From: Bacillota bacterium
GTDB lineage: Bacteria; Bacillota; Clostridia; Christensenellales; Aristaeellaceae
Assembly (NCBI GenBank): GCA_023411175.1
Contig: JAEYPB010000077.1
Span: 25,023 to 89,022, forward strand
Direction: 5' to 3'
DNA: 64,000 nt
The position numbers were made by a program, and so were the translations under genes. The notes beneath the pieces are model-generated. The model had not been told where the DNA came from, ran no database searches, and worked only from the letters and a program-made list of their open reading frames with translations. Below are positions 15,971 to 24,550 of the stretch, one piece after another (within the stretch, counting starts at the first letter, position 1; every line of letters starts with the position of its first letter).

Positions 15971-18384
15971 GCAAAATCGAACAGCCCCGCGACGTCATCA
16001 TCCAGCGCGCGATGGAAGACGTAATGCACCAGTCGATGATCCCCTACTCCGAGTACGTCATCCTGGAGCGCGCGCTCCCCAGGGTCGAGGACGGCCTGAA
16101 ACCGGTGCAGCGGCGCATCCTGTATACGATGCACGAACTGGGCCTGTCCAGCGACAAGCCCCACAGAAAGTGCGCCCGCATCGTCGGCGACTGCCTGGGC
16201 AAGTACCACCCCCACGGCGACACATCGGTTTATGACGCGCTGGCGCGGATGGCGCAGCCCTTCGTAATGCGGGGCATGCTGGTGGACGGCCACGGAAGCT
16301 TCGGCTCCATCGACGGCGACAGCCCTGCGGCGATGCGCTACACCGAAGCAAAGATGACGAGCCTTGCGATGGAGCTTCTGCGCGACATCGAAAAGGACAC
16401 CGTGGGCTTCCACCTGAACTTTGACGACACCCAGAAGGAGCCGGACATGCTGCCCGGCCGCTTCCCAAACCTTCTCGTCAACGGCGCCTCGGGCATCGCC
16501 GTCGGGCTCGCCACCAACATCCCGCCCCACAACCTGGGTGAGGCCATCGACGGCGTGGTGGCGCAGATCGACAACCCCGCGATCACGGTGGACGAGCTGA
16601 TGCGCTTTATCCCCGCACCAGACTTCCCCACCGGCGGCATCCTCCTCGTGGACGACGAGCTGCGGCAGGCCTACGAGACCGGCCGCGGAAAGCTGCAGGT
16701 GCGGGCGAAGGTGCACGTGGAGCCCGGCCCATCGGGGCGCTCCCTCCTGGTCGTCACCGAAATGCCCTATCAGGTGGGCAAGTCGTCGATGCTGGAGAAG
16801 ATTCTAAAGCTCAGCGAAGAAAAGAAGTCGCTCTTCGGCGGCATCCACGACATCCGGGACGAGTCCGACCGCACCGGCATGCGCGCGGTCATCGAGCTCA
16901 AGCGCGATGTGGACCCGGAGCGGGCGCTGGCGCTGCTCTACAAGTATTCGGACCTTCAGACCACCTTCGGTGTCAACATCGTGGCGATCGCGGGCGGAAA
17001 GCCCGTGCAGATGGGCCTGAAGGAAGTGATCGGTCACTTCATCCGCCACCAGAAGGACGTGGTCACCCGGCGCACAAAGCATGAGCTGGAACAGGCCAAG
17101 GCCCGGGCGCACATCTTGGAGGGCCTCATCATCGCCGTGGACAACCTGGACGAGGTAATCCGGCTGATCCGCGCAAGCTCGACGCCCAAGGAAGCCCGCG
17201 AAAAGCTGATGTCGCGGTTTGGCCTTACCGAAATCCAGGCGCAGGCGATCCTCGACATGCGCCTGCAGCGGCTGACGAACCTTGAAATCGTGTCGCTTCG
17301 CAAGGAATACGAAGAGCTCAAAAAACTGATCGACCGGATGACGGGCATCCTGAACAGCGAAAAAAAGCTTTTGAACGTCATCAAACAGGAGCTTCAGGAA
17401 ATCAGGTCGCGCCACGCCGATCCCCGCCGCACGCAACTTATCTCAAAACCCGAGGAGGTTCAGGTCTTCGAAGAAGAGAAGCCCGTCGCCGAGGAAGCGG
17501 TGGTCGTGGTCACCCGCGCGGGCTTCGTGAAGCGGCTGACGCCAAAGGCGTGGGAAAAGGTGCAGGCGGAGGATGCCGAAAGGCCGCGCCTCCTCTTGCG
17601 CGCGATGACCGACGAGCGCATCCTCTTCTTCTCCGGCTCGGGGCAGTGCTACCCCGTTCCGGTCTCTCAGGTGCCGGAGACGCGGCCGAAGGACAGAGGG
17701 CTTGCGCTGACGGGCCTGCTTGCCGGCTACGACGCGAAGGAAGCGCTCGTCACCGCGTTCCCGCTGAAGGAAGACGGCTACACCGGCGACCTTGTCTTTG
17801 CCACCAAGGGCGGCCTCGTCAAGCGAAGTGCCCTGTCCGAGTACGCGGTCAGGAAGTCCCGCTTCGCGGCGCTCAACCTGAAATCGGGCGACGAGCTGGC
17901 GAGCGTTGAGCGCACGTCGGGCGAAGGGCAGATGCTCGTCGTCACCGAACGCGCCATGTCCATCCTCTTTGACGCCGCCGAGATCCCCGCAACCGGCCGC
18001 GCGACCGCGGGGGTCAAGGGCATCGCCCTCTCTCCCGGCGACCGGGTGGTCTGCACGTTCCTGTTCGAATCCGCCGAGGGCGAGGTGCTCCTCGTCAGCG
18101 ACCGGGGCTACATGAAGCGAAGCCTCCTCGTGGACTTCGATCCGCAGGCGCGGGGTGGCAAGGGCGTAAAGTGCTTCACCTTCCTCAAAAACGGCGCCAA
18201 CGGCGAGAAAATCTCCGGCGCGTTGATGGTTCGGGAACCCTTCGACTTTATCGCGCTGCAGAAACAGGGTCAGGCCACGAAGCTCAACACCGAATGGGTC
18301 AAAATCGAGCTGAAGGCCGGCAAGGGTCAGCCGCATGTGATGGCGATGATGGACGACCTGATCGAAGAAGTCTTTCCGGTCTAA
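15967..18384 (+). CDS. parC: type IIA topoisomerase A subunit (topoisomerase IV ParC-like)
   Basis: 805 residues, GTG start overlapping the parE stop (GTGA). The breakage-reunion domain has the catalytic Tyr in AAMRYTEAKM. The quinolone-pocket segment is YHPHGDTSVYDALARMAQ, with Thr where many species have Ser and with the downstream Asp kept. NFDDTQKEP and PDFPTGGILL are ParC-like. The C-terminal beta-pinwheel contains PQARGGKG, one residue off the GyrA box QRRGGKG, so the wrapping ability and exact ParC/GyrA identity are ambiguous. It ends at a strong terminator and is convergent with rsmA. Confidence 0.85.
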   Translation: MSKIEQPRDVIIQRAMEDVMHQSMIPYSEYVILERALPRVEDGLKPVQRRILYTMHELGLSSDKPHRKCARIVGDCLGKYHPHGDTSVYDALARMAQPFVMRGMLVDGHGSFGSIDGDSPAAMRYTEAKMTSLAMELLRDIEKDTVGFHLNFDDTQKEPDMLPGRFPNLLVNGASGIAVGLATNIPPHNLGEAIDGVVAQIDNPAITVDELMRFIPAPDFPTGGILLVDDELRQAYETGRGKLQVRAKVHVEPGPSGRSLLVVTEMPYQVGKSSMLEKILKLSEEKKSLFGGIHDIRDESDRTGMRAVIELKRDVDPERALALLYKYSDLQTTFGVNIVAIAGGKPVQMGLKEVIGHFIRHQKDVVTRRTKHELEQAKARAHILEGLIIAVDNLDEVIRLIRASSTPKEAREKLMSRFGLTEIQAQAILDMRLQRLTNLEIVSLRKEYEELKKLIDRMTGILNSEKKLLNVIKQELQEIRSRHADPRRTQLISKPEEVQVFEEEKPVAEEAVVVVTRAGFVKRLTPKAWEKVQAEDAERPRLLLRAMTDERILFFSGSGQCYPVPVSQVPETRPKDRGLALTGLLAGYDAKEALVTAFPLKEDGYTGDLVFATKGGLVKRSALSEYAVRKSRFAALNLKSGDELASVERTSGEGQMLVVTERAMSILFDAAEIPATGRATAGVKGIALSPGDRVVCTFLFESAEGEVLLVSDRGYMKRSLLVDFDPQARGGKGVKCFTFLKNGANGEKISGALMVREPFDFIALQKQGQATKLNTEWVKIELKAGKGQPHVMAMMDDLIEEVFPV

Positions 18385-18395
18385 TCCGGCATAGA

Positions 18396-18428
18396 ATGAG
18401 CCCCGGCCTAAACCGGGGCTCATTTTTT
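18396..18428 (+). terminator. terminator after parC
   Basis: ATGAGCCCCGG/CCGGGGCTCAT with a 6-base loop followed by a T-run, 12 bases after the parC stop and just before the convergent rsmA end. Confidence 0.92.
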
Positions 18429-18436
18429 ATGAAGGG

Positions 18437-19279
18437 TTAGCGATTCCGAATCGCGGCGGACAGTTGCTCAAGTTCGGGGATTGTCAGCGCCTCGCCGCGC
18501 ACCTTCGGGTCAAAACCGAGGGAAGTGATCAGCGCCTCCGCCGCCTCGCGCGGCATGGAGAACGCGCTCATCAGGTTGTTGGACAGCGTCTTTCTGCGCA
18601 TCGCAAAGGCCGCCGTCACCACCTTCAAAAACATCTCCTCGTCCTCGGGGTCGGGCCTGTCTGGGTGCATGTCCACGCGGAGCAGCACGCTCTCCACATG
18701 GGGACGGGGCGTAAACGCCTCCGGCGGAACGCGCATGCGGACAGAGGGGGCTCCGAAGCGCTGCACCGTCGCCGAGAGCGCGCACCAGCTCTTCTGGCCC
18801 GGTGCGGCCATGATGCGCTCCGCCGCCTCCTTCTGCACCATCACCGTCATCCGGCGGATCGGAAGGCGCGACCTGACCAGCCGGAGAAAGACATCCGCCG
18901 TGATGTAATAGGGCAGGTTCGCGACCACGTCGAAGGGCGCGCCGGAAAAGGCGTCGCTGGTCAGGGCGGCCATGTCGCACTTCAGCGCGTCGGCAAACTC
19001 CACCCGGACATCGGTCCCCGCCAGCACTTCGACGAGCACCGGCTGAAGCGTCTGGTCGATCTCGATGGCCAGCACCTTCGCGCCGCGGTCCGCGAGCGCC
19101 CGCGTCATGACGCCCGCGCCCGCTCCGATTTCAAGTACCCCATCCCCCGCCGTGACCTCCGCCGCGTCCACGACGCGCTCGATCAACCGGTCGTCCAGTA
19201 TGAAGTTCTGCCCCAGCGAGTGGGTGAAGCGAAAGCCGTTCTTTTCCAGTGCCAGGCGCGCGGTCAAGCCGATGGACAT
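18437..19279 (-). CDS. rsmA: 16S rRNA (A1518/A1519) dimethyltransferase RsmA/KsgA
   Basis: 280 residues from the ATG at 19279, preceded by GAGGAGG at 5 bases spacing. SAM-binding motif I is VLEIGAGAGVMTRAL and the catalytic motif IV is NLPYYIT. GQNFILDDRLIERVV is the family N-terminus, and the C-terminal helical domain includes MRRKTLSNNL. It adds four methyl groups to two adjacent adenines of helix 45 during 30S maturation. It lies 64 bases downstream of upp, separated by a hairpin. Confidence 0.96.
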   Translation of the reverse strand: MSIGLTARLALEKNGFRFTHSLGQNFILDDRLIERVVDAAEVTAGDGVLEIGAGAGVMTRALADRGAKVLAIEIDQTLQPVLVEVLAGTDVRVEFADALKCDMAALTSDAFSGAPFDVVANLPYYITADVFLRLVRSRLPIRRMTVMVQKEAAERIMAAPGQKSWCALSATVQRFGAPSVRMRVPPEAFTPRPHVESVLLRVDMHPDRPDPEDEEMFLKVVTAAFAMRRKTLSNNLMSAFSMPREAAEALITSLGFDPKVRGEALTIPELEQLSAAIRNR

Positions 19280-19306
19280 GGCGTCCTCCTCAAATTTCAT
19301 AAACAG

Positions 19307-19330
19307 CGCCCGGCGTACCCGCCGGGCGCG
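19307..19330 (-). terminator. hairpin between upp and rsmA
   Basis: GCGCCCGGCG/CGCCGGGCGC with a 4-base loop, 13 bases after the upp stop. On the minus strand it is followed only by TGTTTATG, so it may partially terminate or separate the two messages. Confidence 0.6.
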
Positions 19331-19343
19331 AATGCGCATTTCG

Positions 19344-19973
19344 TTATTTGGTTCCGAAAAGCCTGTCGCCCGCGTCGCCGAGACCCGGCACGATGTAGCC
19401 GTGGTCGTTGAGCATTTCGTCCACCGCGGCAATGTAGATGTCGACGTCGGGATGCTCGGACTGCACCCGTTCAATGCCCTCCGGCGCACCGATCAGGCAC
19501 ACCAGCTTGATGTTCTTGCAACCGCGCTCCTTCAGGAAGCGGATGGCCGCCGCGGAGGAGCCGCCCGTCGCCAGCATCGGATCCAGCACGATCAATTCGC
19601 GCTCGGTGGCGTCGGAAGGCAGCTTGCAGTAATATTCCACCGGTTGGAGGCTGACCGGGTCGCGGTACAGGCCGATGTGTCCGACCTTCGCGCCGGGAAC
19701 CAGCTGCATGATGCCGTCCACCATGCCCAGGCCCGCCCGGAGGATCGGAATGATGCCCAGCATGCGCCCGTCGATGATCTTCGTGCGGCAGGGGCCGATC
19801 GGCGTCTCAACGATGGTCTCCTTGAGGGGCAGATCGCGCGTCACCTCGTAAGCCATCAGCGTTGCGACTTCCTGGAGCAGTTCCCTGAAATCCTTGGTGC
19901 CGGTTTCCTTGTCGCGCATCAGCGACAGCTTGTGCTGCACCAGCGGATGATCGATCACATGCAGTTTTCCCAT
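19344..19973 (-). CDS. upp: uracil phosphoribosyltransferase
   Basis: 209 residues. It makes UMP from uracil and PRPP in pyrimidine salvage. The PRPP loop is LDPMLATGGSSAAAI and the uracil-binding end is YIVPGLGDAGDRLFGTK, both family-defining. It starts MGKLHVIDHPLVQHKLSLMRDKET; ATG with GGGGAGG upstream. The gene has its own promoter and an unusual leader hairpin at the predicted transcript 5' end. Confidence 0.97.
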   Translation of the reverse strand: MGKLHVIDHPLVQHKLSLMRDKETGTKDFRELLQEVATLMAYEVTRDLPLKETIVETPIGPCRTKIIDGRMLGIIPILRAGLGMVDGIMQLVPGAKVGHIGLYRDPVSLQPVEYYCKLPSDATERELIVLDPMLATGGSSAAAIRFLKERGCKNIKLVCLIGAPEGIERVQSEHPDVDIYIAAVDEMLNDHGYIVPGLGDAGDRLFGTK

Positions 19974-19988
19974 TCGTACCGCCTCCCC

Positions 19989-20047
19989 AAAAAACTGGCC
20001 CGAAAACGGGCCTCAAATAGTATAACCCACGACCGGGGGAAAATCAA
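19989..20047 (-). promoter_or_regulatory. upp promoter with terminator-like hairpin at the transcript start
   Basis: On the minus strand TTGATT (20042-20047) and TATACT (20019-20024) are 17 bases apart. The predicted transcript start is near 20012. Exactly there begins GGCCCG-TTTT-CGGGCC (19997-20012), followed by AG and six Ts (19989-19994) and then the ribosome site. The arrangement is a hairpin plus U-run within the first ~25 bases of the mRNA. Confidence 0.65.
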
Positions 20048-20086
20048 CCCGCACCGCCGAAAAAAAAGCGCGTCGTCACACATTTT

Positions 20087-20125
20087 AAAACGCCGGCCGC
20101 CCCCTCAAAAAAGGTGCGGCCGGCG
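20087..20125 (-). terminator. terminator of the molybdenum hydroxylase operon
   Basis: CGCCGGCCGC/GCGGCCGGCG stem with a 15-base loop, followed on the minus strand by TTTTAAAAT, 9 bases after the FAD-subunit stop. Confidence 0.85.
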
Positions 20126-20133
20126 GACGCCGA

Positions 20134-20955
20134 TCATGGCGTAATTCCGTTTTGCGTGAGAAAATCGCTCAGAAGGTTCATCACGACGCGCTTTCTGTAC
20201 TCCGCCGAAATGCGGCCGCGGATGGGCACGATGGCCTCATCCTGCGCGGAAAGGTAATCGCCGCGGATCTTCCTGGCCTCCTCGATGGTGCGCCCAATCA
20301 GTATGCCGTCGATGTCCGGGCGGCGGAGGATGGTGCCCGCCACCGCGCCGTAGGCAGTGGCCGCATGGCGGATAATGCCGCCCTCCACGCGCAGAAGCCC
20401 CGCAAAGGACACCCGCGCAATGGCGAGCGCGCCCCGCGCGCCGACCTTGTGGTAATAGTAATTCCGAACTTCCCGAAGCGGCATCACGATCTTCGTAAGC
20501 AGCTCGTTCTCACCGAGGCACGTCTTGCCGCGCCCCAGGTAGAATTCATTGATCGGAATCTCTCGCACGCCATCCGCGCATTCAAGCCGCAGGGTGGAAT
20601 CCGTCACGGCGAAGACCAGCGCGCTGTCCGCCTTGGGCGAACCGTTGGCCACGTTGCCGCCCATCGTCCCGGTGTTTCGGATTGCGGGCGCGGCGATGTA
20701 CCGGATGGCCTCCTTCAGAATCTCCGGGACGAGCGGGCTTGAAAGCGCCTGGGTGTAGGTCACCGCAGCGCCGATTTCAAGGTTTGCGTCTACCACTTCG
20801 ATCGAACGAAGCTCCGGTATATCCGATAGAAAGAGATAGGAAGCGTCCGGCTCCGCCTCGATCATGAGGTCCGTGCCGCCGGCATAAGGGACCACGCCAC
20901 CCCGGGCGCGGATCTCCAGCGCTTCTCTGAGCGTCGCGGGCTTGTAGCTTACCAT
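20134..20955 (-). CDS. molybdenum hydroxylase FAD-binding subunit (XdhB/CoxM type)
   Basis: A 273-residue medium subunit of a xanthine dehydrogenase-family enzyme. The FAD-binding-5 domain has PYAGGTDLMIEA near the N-terminus and NTGTMGGNVANGSPKADS in the middle; a CO_deh_flav_C-type domain follows. It passes electrons from the [2Fe-2S] centres to FAD and then NAD or another acceptor. The start overlaps the iron-sulfur gene by 7 bases, so it is coupled. Last gene of the three-gene operon. Confidence 0.93.
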   Translation of the reverse strand: MVSYKPATLREALEIRARGGVVPYAGGTDLMIEAEPDASYLFLSDIPELRSIEVVDANLEIGAAVTYTQALSSPLVPEILKEAIRYIAAPAIRNTGTMGGNVANGSPKADSALVFAVTDSTLRLECADGVREIPINEFYLGRGKTCLGENELLTKIVMPLREVRNYYYHKVGARGALAIARVSFAGLLRVEGGIIRHAATAYGAVAGTILRRPDIDGILIGRTIEEARKIRGDYLSAQDEAIVPIRGRISAEYRKRVVMNLLSDFLTQNGITP

Positions 20956-21419
20956 AGGCCCTGACCCTCCTTCGCCGCAAGCTTGATGCCTTCAATGATC
21001 GCACTGTAGCCGGTGCAACGGCAGAGGTTTCCGGAGATGCCGTCCCGGATTTCGTCCTCGGTAGGGTGCGGGTTCTTGTTCAGCAGGCTCTCCGCGGCCA
21101 GCACCATGCCCGGCGTGCAGAAGCCGCACTGTACCGCGCCGGTCTTGCCGAATGCCTCGTCGATCGCCCGGAAGCGGGCGGTTTCCCGGTAGCCTTCGAT
21201 GGTGGTCACCTCGTGCCCCGGCAGCATTCCGATCGCCACCATGCAGGAGTTGACCAGAAGGCCGTCCAGAAGCACCGAACAGGCGCCGCACTCGCCCTCC
21301 TTGCAGCCGCACTTGGCGCCGGTAAGCGCAAATTCATTCCGGACTACGTCCAGAAGCCGTGCCGCCGGCGAGGAGGTACTGACCACCGTCTTTCCGTTGA
21401 GCTTGAATTCCACGCCCAT
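20949..21419 (-). CDS. molybdenum hydroxylase [2Fe-2S] subunit (XdhC/CoxS type)
   Basis: 156 residues. The plant-ferredoxin-like N-terminal cluster motif is GCKEGECGACSVLLDG with a further Cys in NSC. The second helical [2Fe-2S] domain has CGFCTPGMVLAAESLL and GNLCRCTGYSAI. All eight cluster cysteines are visible. The ATG overlaps the stop of the molybdopterin subunit (TAATG), giving coupled translation. Confidence 0.95.
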   Translation of the reverse strand: MGVEFKLNGKTVVSTSSPAARLLDVVRNEFALTGAKCGCKEGECGACSVLLDGLLVNSCMVAIGMLPGHEVTTIEGYRETARFRAIDEAFGKTGAVQCGFCTPGMVLAAESLLNKNPHPTEDEIRDGISGNLCRCTGYSAIIEGIKLAAKEGQGLW

Positions 21420-23545
21420 TATGCCTCGCCCCCTTCCAGCGCGTTCAGCGCATCCTCCGTGGTGTACGGCGCTTTGAAAAGCGGCGTTCCGACCGCCTGC
21501 TCCATCGCCAGCACATAGGCCGGCGCGACGCCCACGTGGGGCAGCTCGCCCGCGCCCTTCGCGCCCATCGGGCCGAACACCGCGGGGTTGATGACGAAGT
21601 CGCTGACGAGGGGCGGCGCGTCCACCGAGGTGGGGATGATGTAATCGCTCAGGTGGTCGTTTCGAATGATGCCGCGATCGTTATAGCCGATCTGCTCCAT
21701 CGACGCGTACCCGAGGCCCTGCAGCATGCCGCCCTGCATCTGGCCGTGGCAGACCGCCTCGTCGATGGGCAGGCCGATGTCGTAAACACCCCAGCAGCCC
21801 AGCGTCTTGGCCTCGCCGGTCAGCGTATCCACCTCGACCTCCACCACGTTGCCTGACCAGGAGTAGTCCGGATAGGCGTCGCCCTTGAAGTTTTCAAGGC
21901 TGAAGGGGATCATGTAGTCCGGGTGCTTGTAGTGTTCCTCGATGGTGACTGTCTCGCCGGTCTTCCAGGATTCCTTCAGCCGGTCGGAGGCGCGGCGCAG
22001 GATTTCGCCGACGATCATCACCGAGCGGCTGGCCACCGTGGGGCCGGAATCCGGCACGAGGTCGGTGTCCTGCTTCTCCAGCCGGACCTTCTCAACGGGA
22101 ATGCCCAGCCGGGCCGCGACCAGCTTGGGGAAGCTGGTGTTGAGCCCCTGCCCCATCTCTGTGTTGGCGGTGTACACGTCCACGGTGCCGTCCGCGTTGC
22201 CGCGGATGCGTGCGACGGCCTTGATGAGGTCGCGCTCGCCGTTTCCGGTGAATGCACAGCCGTGGAAGACCAGCGAAAGCCCGATGCCCCGGCGATAGCG
22301 CTCGTTCGCCTGCTCGGCGTAGGCGGCGCGCTTGTTTCGGTAATCCGACAGTTCATTTAGCTTTTGGGTGATTTCCGGCACGGGCACATGAAAGTGGTAG
22401 AGTCCCTGGGTGCTCGTCTCGTCCCCCTGCTTCGACGCGTGGCGGAGCTTGAAATCAAGCGGCTCCTCGCCGAGGGCTTTGGCCGCGTGCTCCATCATCA
22501 TCTCAATGGCGAAGAAGGTCTGCGGGCCGCCGAAGCCCCGGAACGCGCCGTTGGGCACCGAGTTGGTCTTGGCCGCACGGCTCTCAACGCGCAGATTGGG
22601 AATGTCATAGACGCCGTTTGCACAGATGGAGCCGCGCTGCAGCACCACCGCCGACAGCGTGGTGTAGGCGCCTGCATCGTAAGTCACGTCGATGTCCATC
22701 GCGGTCACCCGGCCGCCCTTGATGGCCACCCTGTACCGGCAGACGGACGGGTGGCGCTTCGGGGTGTAGGCGATGTCCTCCTGCCGGGTAAAGACCACCT
22801 TGACCGGCTTTTTCGCCTTGGCCGCGGCCACGGCCACCTGGCAGCCGAGAATGCTCGGATAGTCCTCCTTGCCGCCAAAAGCGCCGCCCGTTGCCTCCTG
22901 AACGACGTTGATGTCGCACGCCTCGCAGCCCAGCACCTTGCGGATCGCCCGGACGACGTAATAGGGACACTGCATCGAACCGCGCACCGTCACCTTTCCG
23001 TCGTGCCACTCGCCGATCATGGCGTTGGTCTCAAGGTGAACGTGTTCCTGATGCCCGGTGGTGAAGGTCTCCTCCAGCACCCGGTCGGCCTCCGCGAAGG
23101 CCGTTTCGGTGTCGCCCTTTTCGATTTTGTATTTAAAAAAATGGGTGGTGGCCTTAAGTGGGTCGAGCTCTGCCGGCAGCAGCTCATAATCCACCTGAAT
23201 CTCTTTTACAATGCGCTCTACCACGTGCTCGTCCGGACCGACGACCATTAAAATCGGGTCACCGACAAACTCCACCGTCTCCTCCGCGAAGACCGGCGTG
23301 TCGTCGAGCACGATGTGCACTTCGTTGGTGCCGGAGACGTCGCGGTGATCCACGACGAAGTACCCTTCGGGGAGTTCCGGAACCGCAATGTTACGGATTC
23401 GGCCGCGCGCGACGCTGGACCGGAGGATCTTCCCGGTCAAATAATCGGGCGACTGGATGTCGTCGGTATACAGGGTGCGGCCGGAGACCTTATCATCGTG
23501 GTCCCTGCGCTTCAATGGCCGCTTGACCGCCTCAAGTGCTTCCAT
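21419..23545 (-). CDS. molybdenum hydroxylase catalytic subunit (xanthine dehydrogenase-like)
   Basis: 708 residues from the ATG at 23545 (GGAGGG 5 bases upstream); the longer ORF lacks homology before MEALEAVKRPLKRRD. Molybdopterin-binding motifs are present: GGAFGGKEDY, GAFRGFGGPQTFF, EMGQGLNT and the catalytic Glu in MGAKGAGELPHVG. The residues corresponding to bovine XDH Glu802 (GGKE), Arg880 (FRGFGG) and Glu1261 (GAGE) are all present. This favours a purine hydroxylase over CO or aldehyde enzymes. It needs Moco, whose synthesis genes are not in the window. First gene of the operon; its leader is unusual. Confidence 0.92.
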   Translation of the reverse strand: MEALEAVKRPLKRRDHDDKVSGRTLYTDDIQSPDYLTGKILRSSVARGRIRNIAVPELPEGYFVVDHRDVSGTNEVHIVLDDTPVFAEETVEFVGDPILMVVGPDEHVVERIVKEIQVDYELLPAELDPLKATTHFFKYKIEKGDTETAFAEADRVLEETFTTGHQEHVHLETNAMIGEWHDGKVTVRGSMQCPYYVVRAIRKVLGCEACDINVVQEATGGAFGGKEDYPSILGCQVAVAAAKAKKPVKVVFTRQEDIAYTPKRHPSVCRYRVAIKGGRVTAMDIDVTYDAGAYTTLSAVVLQRGSICANGVYDIPNLRVESRAAKTNSVPNGAFRGFGGPQTFFAIEMMMEHAAKALGEEPLDFKLRHASKQGDETSTQGLYHFHVPVPEITQKLNELSDYRNKRAAYAEQANERYRRGIGLSLVFHGCAFTGNGERDLIKAVARIRGNADGTVDVYTANTEMGQGLNTSFPKLVAARLGIPVEKVRLEKQDTDLVPDSGPTVASRSVMIVGEILRRASDRLKESWKTGETVTIEEHYKHPDYMIPFSLENFKGDAYPDYSWSGNVVEVEVDTLTGEAKTLGCWGVYDIGLPIDEAVCHGQMQGGMLQGLGYASMEQIGYNDRGIIRNDHLSDYIIPTSVDAPPLVSDFVINPAVFGPMGAKGAGELPHVGVAPAYVLAMEQAVGTPLFKAPYTTEDALNALEGGEA

Positions 23546-23594
23546 GCAAGCCCTCCGTTCCCGCGGCCCTTCATCGTGCCGCCGCTTCATCATT

Positions 23595-23651
23595 CTACAT
23601 GATTTTCCTCCTGCGCGCAAGGTGCGCCGGAAAAATCGGAACACCTTGCGC
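23595..23651 (-). promoter_or_regulatory. xanthine dehydrogenase operon leader: hairpin, strong SD and ATG-TAG start-stop
   Basis: On the minus strand a GCGCAAGGTG/CACCTTGCGC hairpin (23615-23651) is followed at once by GGAGG. Six bases later comes ATG directly followed by TAG (23595-23600). The true start lies 50 bases further on with its own GGAGGG. A possible -10 (TAAAAT, about 23670) lies upstream. Confidence 0.55.
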
Positions 23652-23776
23652 CCGCGACGCTTTCTTTTTATTTTACACAAACCCCGCCGAATCGACACAG
23701 TTTTCGTGGAGCCAACGTCTCATTTATTCGGTATAATATGATGACATTCGTATTGAAAACATTAGGCGGAGCGAAA

Positions 23777-24505
23777 ATGAACATCATTGCCGACACCCAT
23801 ACCCACACCATCGCCTCCGGGCACGCCCACAGCACGGTCATGGAAAACGCCGCAGAGGCCGCCCGCATGGGTCACAAGTTTCTGGTGATCGCGGATCACG
23901 CGCCCCAGATTCCCGGCGCGCCGACGGAACTCTACTTCCGCTCCATGCGCAACGTGCTGCCTGAAGCGGCGCTGGGCGTCTACCTGCTGCGTGGCTGCGA
24001 GGTCAACGTTCTCGATGGAGACGGCGCGCTGGACCTGTCGCCCGATATCCTGGACCGGCTGGATGTCGTGATCGCGTCGATGCATATGCTGACCTTCCAG
24101 CCCTCCGACGAAGCGACCCACACACGTGCATGGCTGGCGGTGGCGAAGAACCCCTCCGTAGACATCATCGGCCACGCAGGCGACGGGCGCTACCCCTTCG
24201 ATCACGAGACGGCCATCCGCGCCTTCAAGGAAAACGGCAAGGTCGTCGAAATCAATTCCCACTCTTTCAAAGTGCGCAAAGGCAGTTATGAAAATTGCCG
24301 CGCCATCGCACGGCTTCTCAAAAAATACGAGGTTCCCGTGGTGCTGTCCACCGACGCCCACTTCGCAACCTTCGTCGGCAAGGTGGATGCCTCGCTGGAT
24401 GTACTGCGCGACGTGGATTTTCCGGAGGCGCTGGTTCTGAACGCCGACGCGAGGCGCTTCGCGAACTGGGTCTCCGAAAAAACCGGACGCACCTTTGACG
24501 TTTGA
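23777..24505 (+). CDS. PHP-domain phosphatase/hydrolase (YcdX-like)
   Basis: 242 residues from the ATG at 23777. The PHP fold is marked by DTHTHTIASGHAHST, IADHAP, GCEVNVLDGDG, SMHM, IIGHAGDGRYPFD, EINSHSF and STDAHFA. These give the nine His/Asp/Glu ligands of a trinuclear metal site. Members include histidinol-phosphatase and PolX-like PHP domains; this stand-alone type is the YcdX group, with phosphatase activity on small phosphoesters. TATAAT at 23732-23737 is a likely -10. It is followed after 45 bases by a lipid kinase gene. Confidence 0.88.
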   Translation: MNIIADTHTHTIASGHAHSTVMENAAEAARMGHKFLVIADHAPQIPGAPTELYFRSMRNVLPEAALGVYLLRGCEVNVLDGDGALDLSPDILDRLDVVIASMHMLTFQPSDEATHTRAWLAVAKNPSVDIIGHAGDGRYPFDHETAIRAFKENGKVVEINSHSFKVRKGSYENCRAIARLLKKYEVPVVLSTDAHFATFVGKVDASLDVLRDVDFPEALVLNADARRFANWVSEKTGRTFDV

Positions 24506-24550
24506 CCCGCATACAGTACCCGTATCCCAGCTACGAAAGAGGGACGCGCC

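Noticed and set aside
23600..23680. Moco riboswitch before the xanthine dehydrogenase operon
   Set aside because: The leader is short and shows one simple hairpin, not the multi-stem Moco aptamer; a covariance-model search would decide.
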